From contig DAINSQ010000080.1 in assembly GCA_036741235.1 (NCBI GenBank), positions 1-22,142 on the forward strand: 22,142 bases of DNA. The letters run 5' to 3'. The DNA comes from JABWBR01 sp036741235. GTDB taxonomy: Bacteria; Bacteroidota; Bacteroidia; Chitinophagales; Saprospiraceae. The first letter of the stretch is position 1, and the number at the start of each line of letters is the position of its first letter. The notes below the pieces were generated by a model, which saw only the letters and a list, made by a program, of their open reading frames with translations, made no database searches and was not told the origin of the DNA. Both the position numbers and the translations under genes were made by a program. Shown one piece after another: positions 22,090 to 22,142 of the stretch.

Positions 22090-22142
22090 GGTGACAGGGT
22101 GACAAGGTGACAGGGTGACAAGGTGACAAGGTGACAAGGTGA
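22090..22142. repeat. tandem array of GGTGACA(A/G) octamers, cut by the window edge
   Basis: Six complete octamers in exact phase, GGTGACAG or GGTGACAA, begin at 22090, and a seventh is cut off at 22142. The minus-strand reading gives the low-complexity peptide SPCHLVTL, which artificially extends the metG frame. The arm has the same polarity (TGA on the plus strand) as the left arms of the arrays at 3260 and 5241. It may be the left half of a third inverted array that continues beyond the window. Confidence 0.9.

Noticed and set aside
22041..22121. N-terminal extension of metG into the octamer array
   Set aside because: The residues are a translation of the repeat (SPCHLVTL type); MetG proteins begin close to the KRYLVTSALPYANG segment.

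Overview
The window looks like chromosomal DNA of a Bacteroidota bacterium, most likely from the Saprospiraceae or a close relative. The evidence is a type IX secretion C-terminal sorting domain, a hybrid one-component sensor kinase with an AraC output, the HU / TPR / tiny basic protein / RNase G block, several exact TAnnTTTG promoter boxes, and few Shine-Dalgarno sites. Coding density is high and base composition is balanced. No rRNA, tRNA, insertion sequence, prophage or CRISPR array was seen.

Left part (1-5844): the end of an unidentified gene faces a yicC-gmk-apaG operon on the minus strand. Divergent from it runs HU - TPR protein - a 31-residue basic protein - RNase E/G. A RidA-family gene converges on RNase E/G. 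Two large inverted arrays of 8-10 nt units lie here, at 3260-3430 and 5241-5427, and a third array starts at 22090 and runs off the window end.

Middle (5845-13085): a gene-free stretch holds a candidate structured small RNA with an intrinsic terminator. It is followed by an AI-2E family permease and a Crp/Fnr regulator two bases apart. Next come a DUF2892 membrane protein behind a CRP-like palindrome, a T9SS-exported protein, and a 919-residue hybrid sensor kinase/AraC regulator.

Right part (13082-18533, minus strand): a compact run of five genes encodes a PLP-dependent cysteine/cystathionine synthase-like enzyme, a fatty acid 2-hydroxylase, a TPR-AAA+ ATPase, and two related TPR membrane proteins. 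The ATPase and the first TPR gene are coupled by an ATGA overlap. This is the best candidate for an undescribed system: a membrane-tethered AAA+ remodelling module beside lipid or sulfur metabolism. The end (18827-22142) holds a NUDIX hydrolase, a Cys-rich secreted protein and metG.

The most striking non-coding signals are four. The three repeat arrays share one architecture. Stop codons of neighbouring genes sit inside the arrays and hairpins. Two palindromes 11 kb apart differ by compensatory base changes. A GTGA-N6-TCAC operator matches the recognition helix of the Crp-like protein encoded next to it. All family assignments rest on reading motifs by eye; no database search was run.
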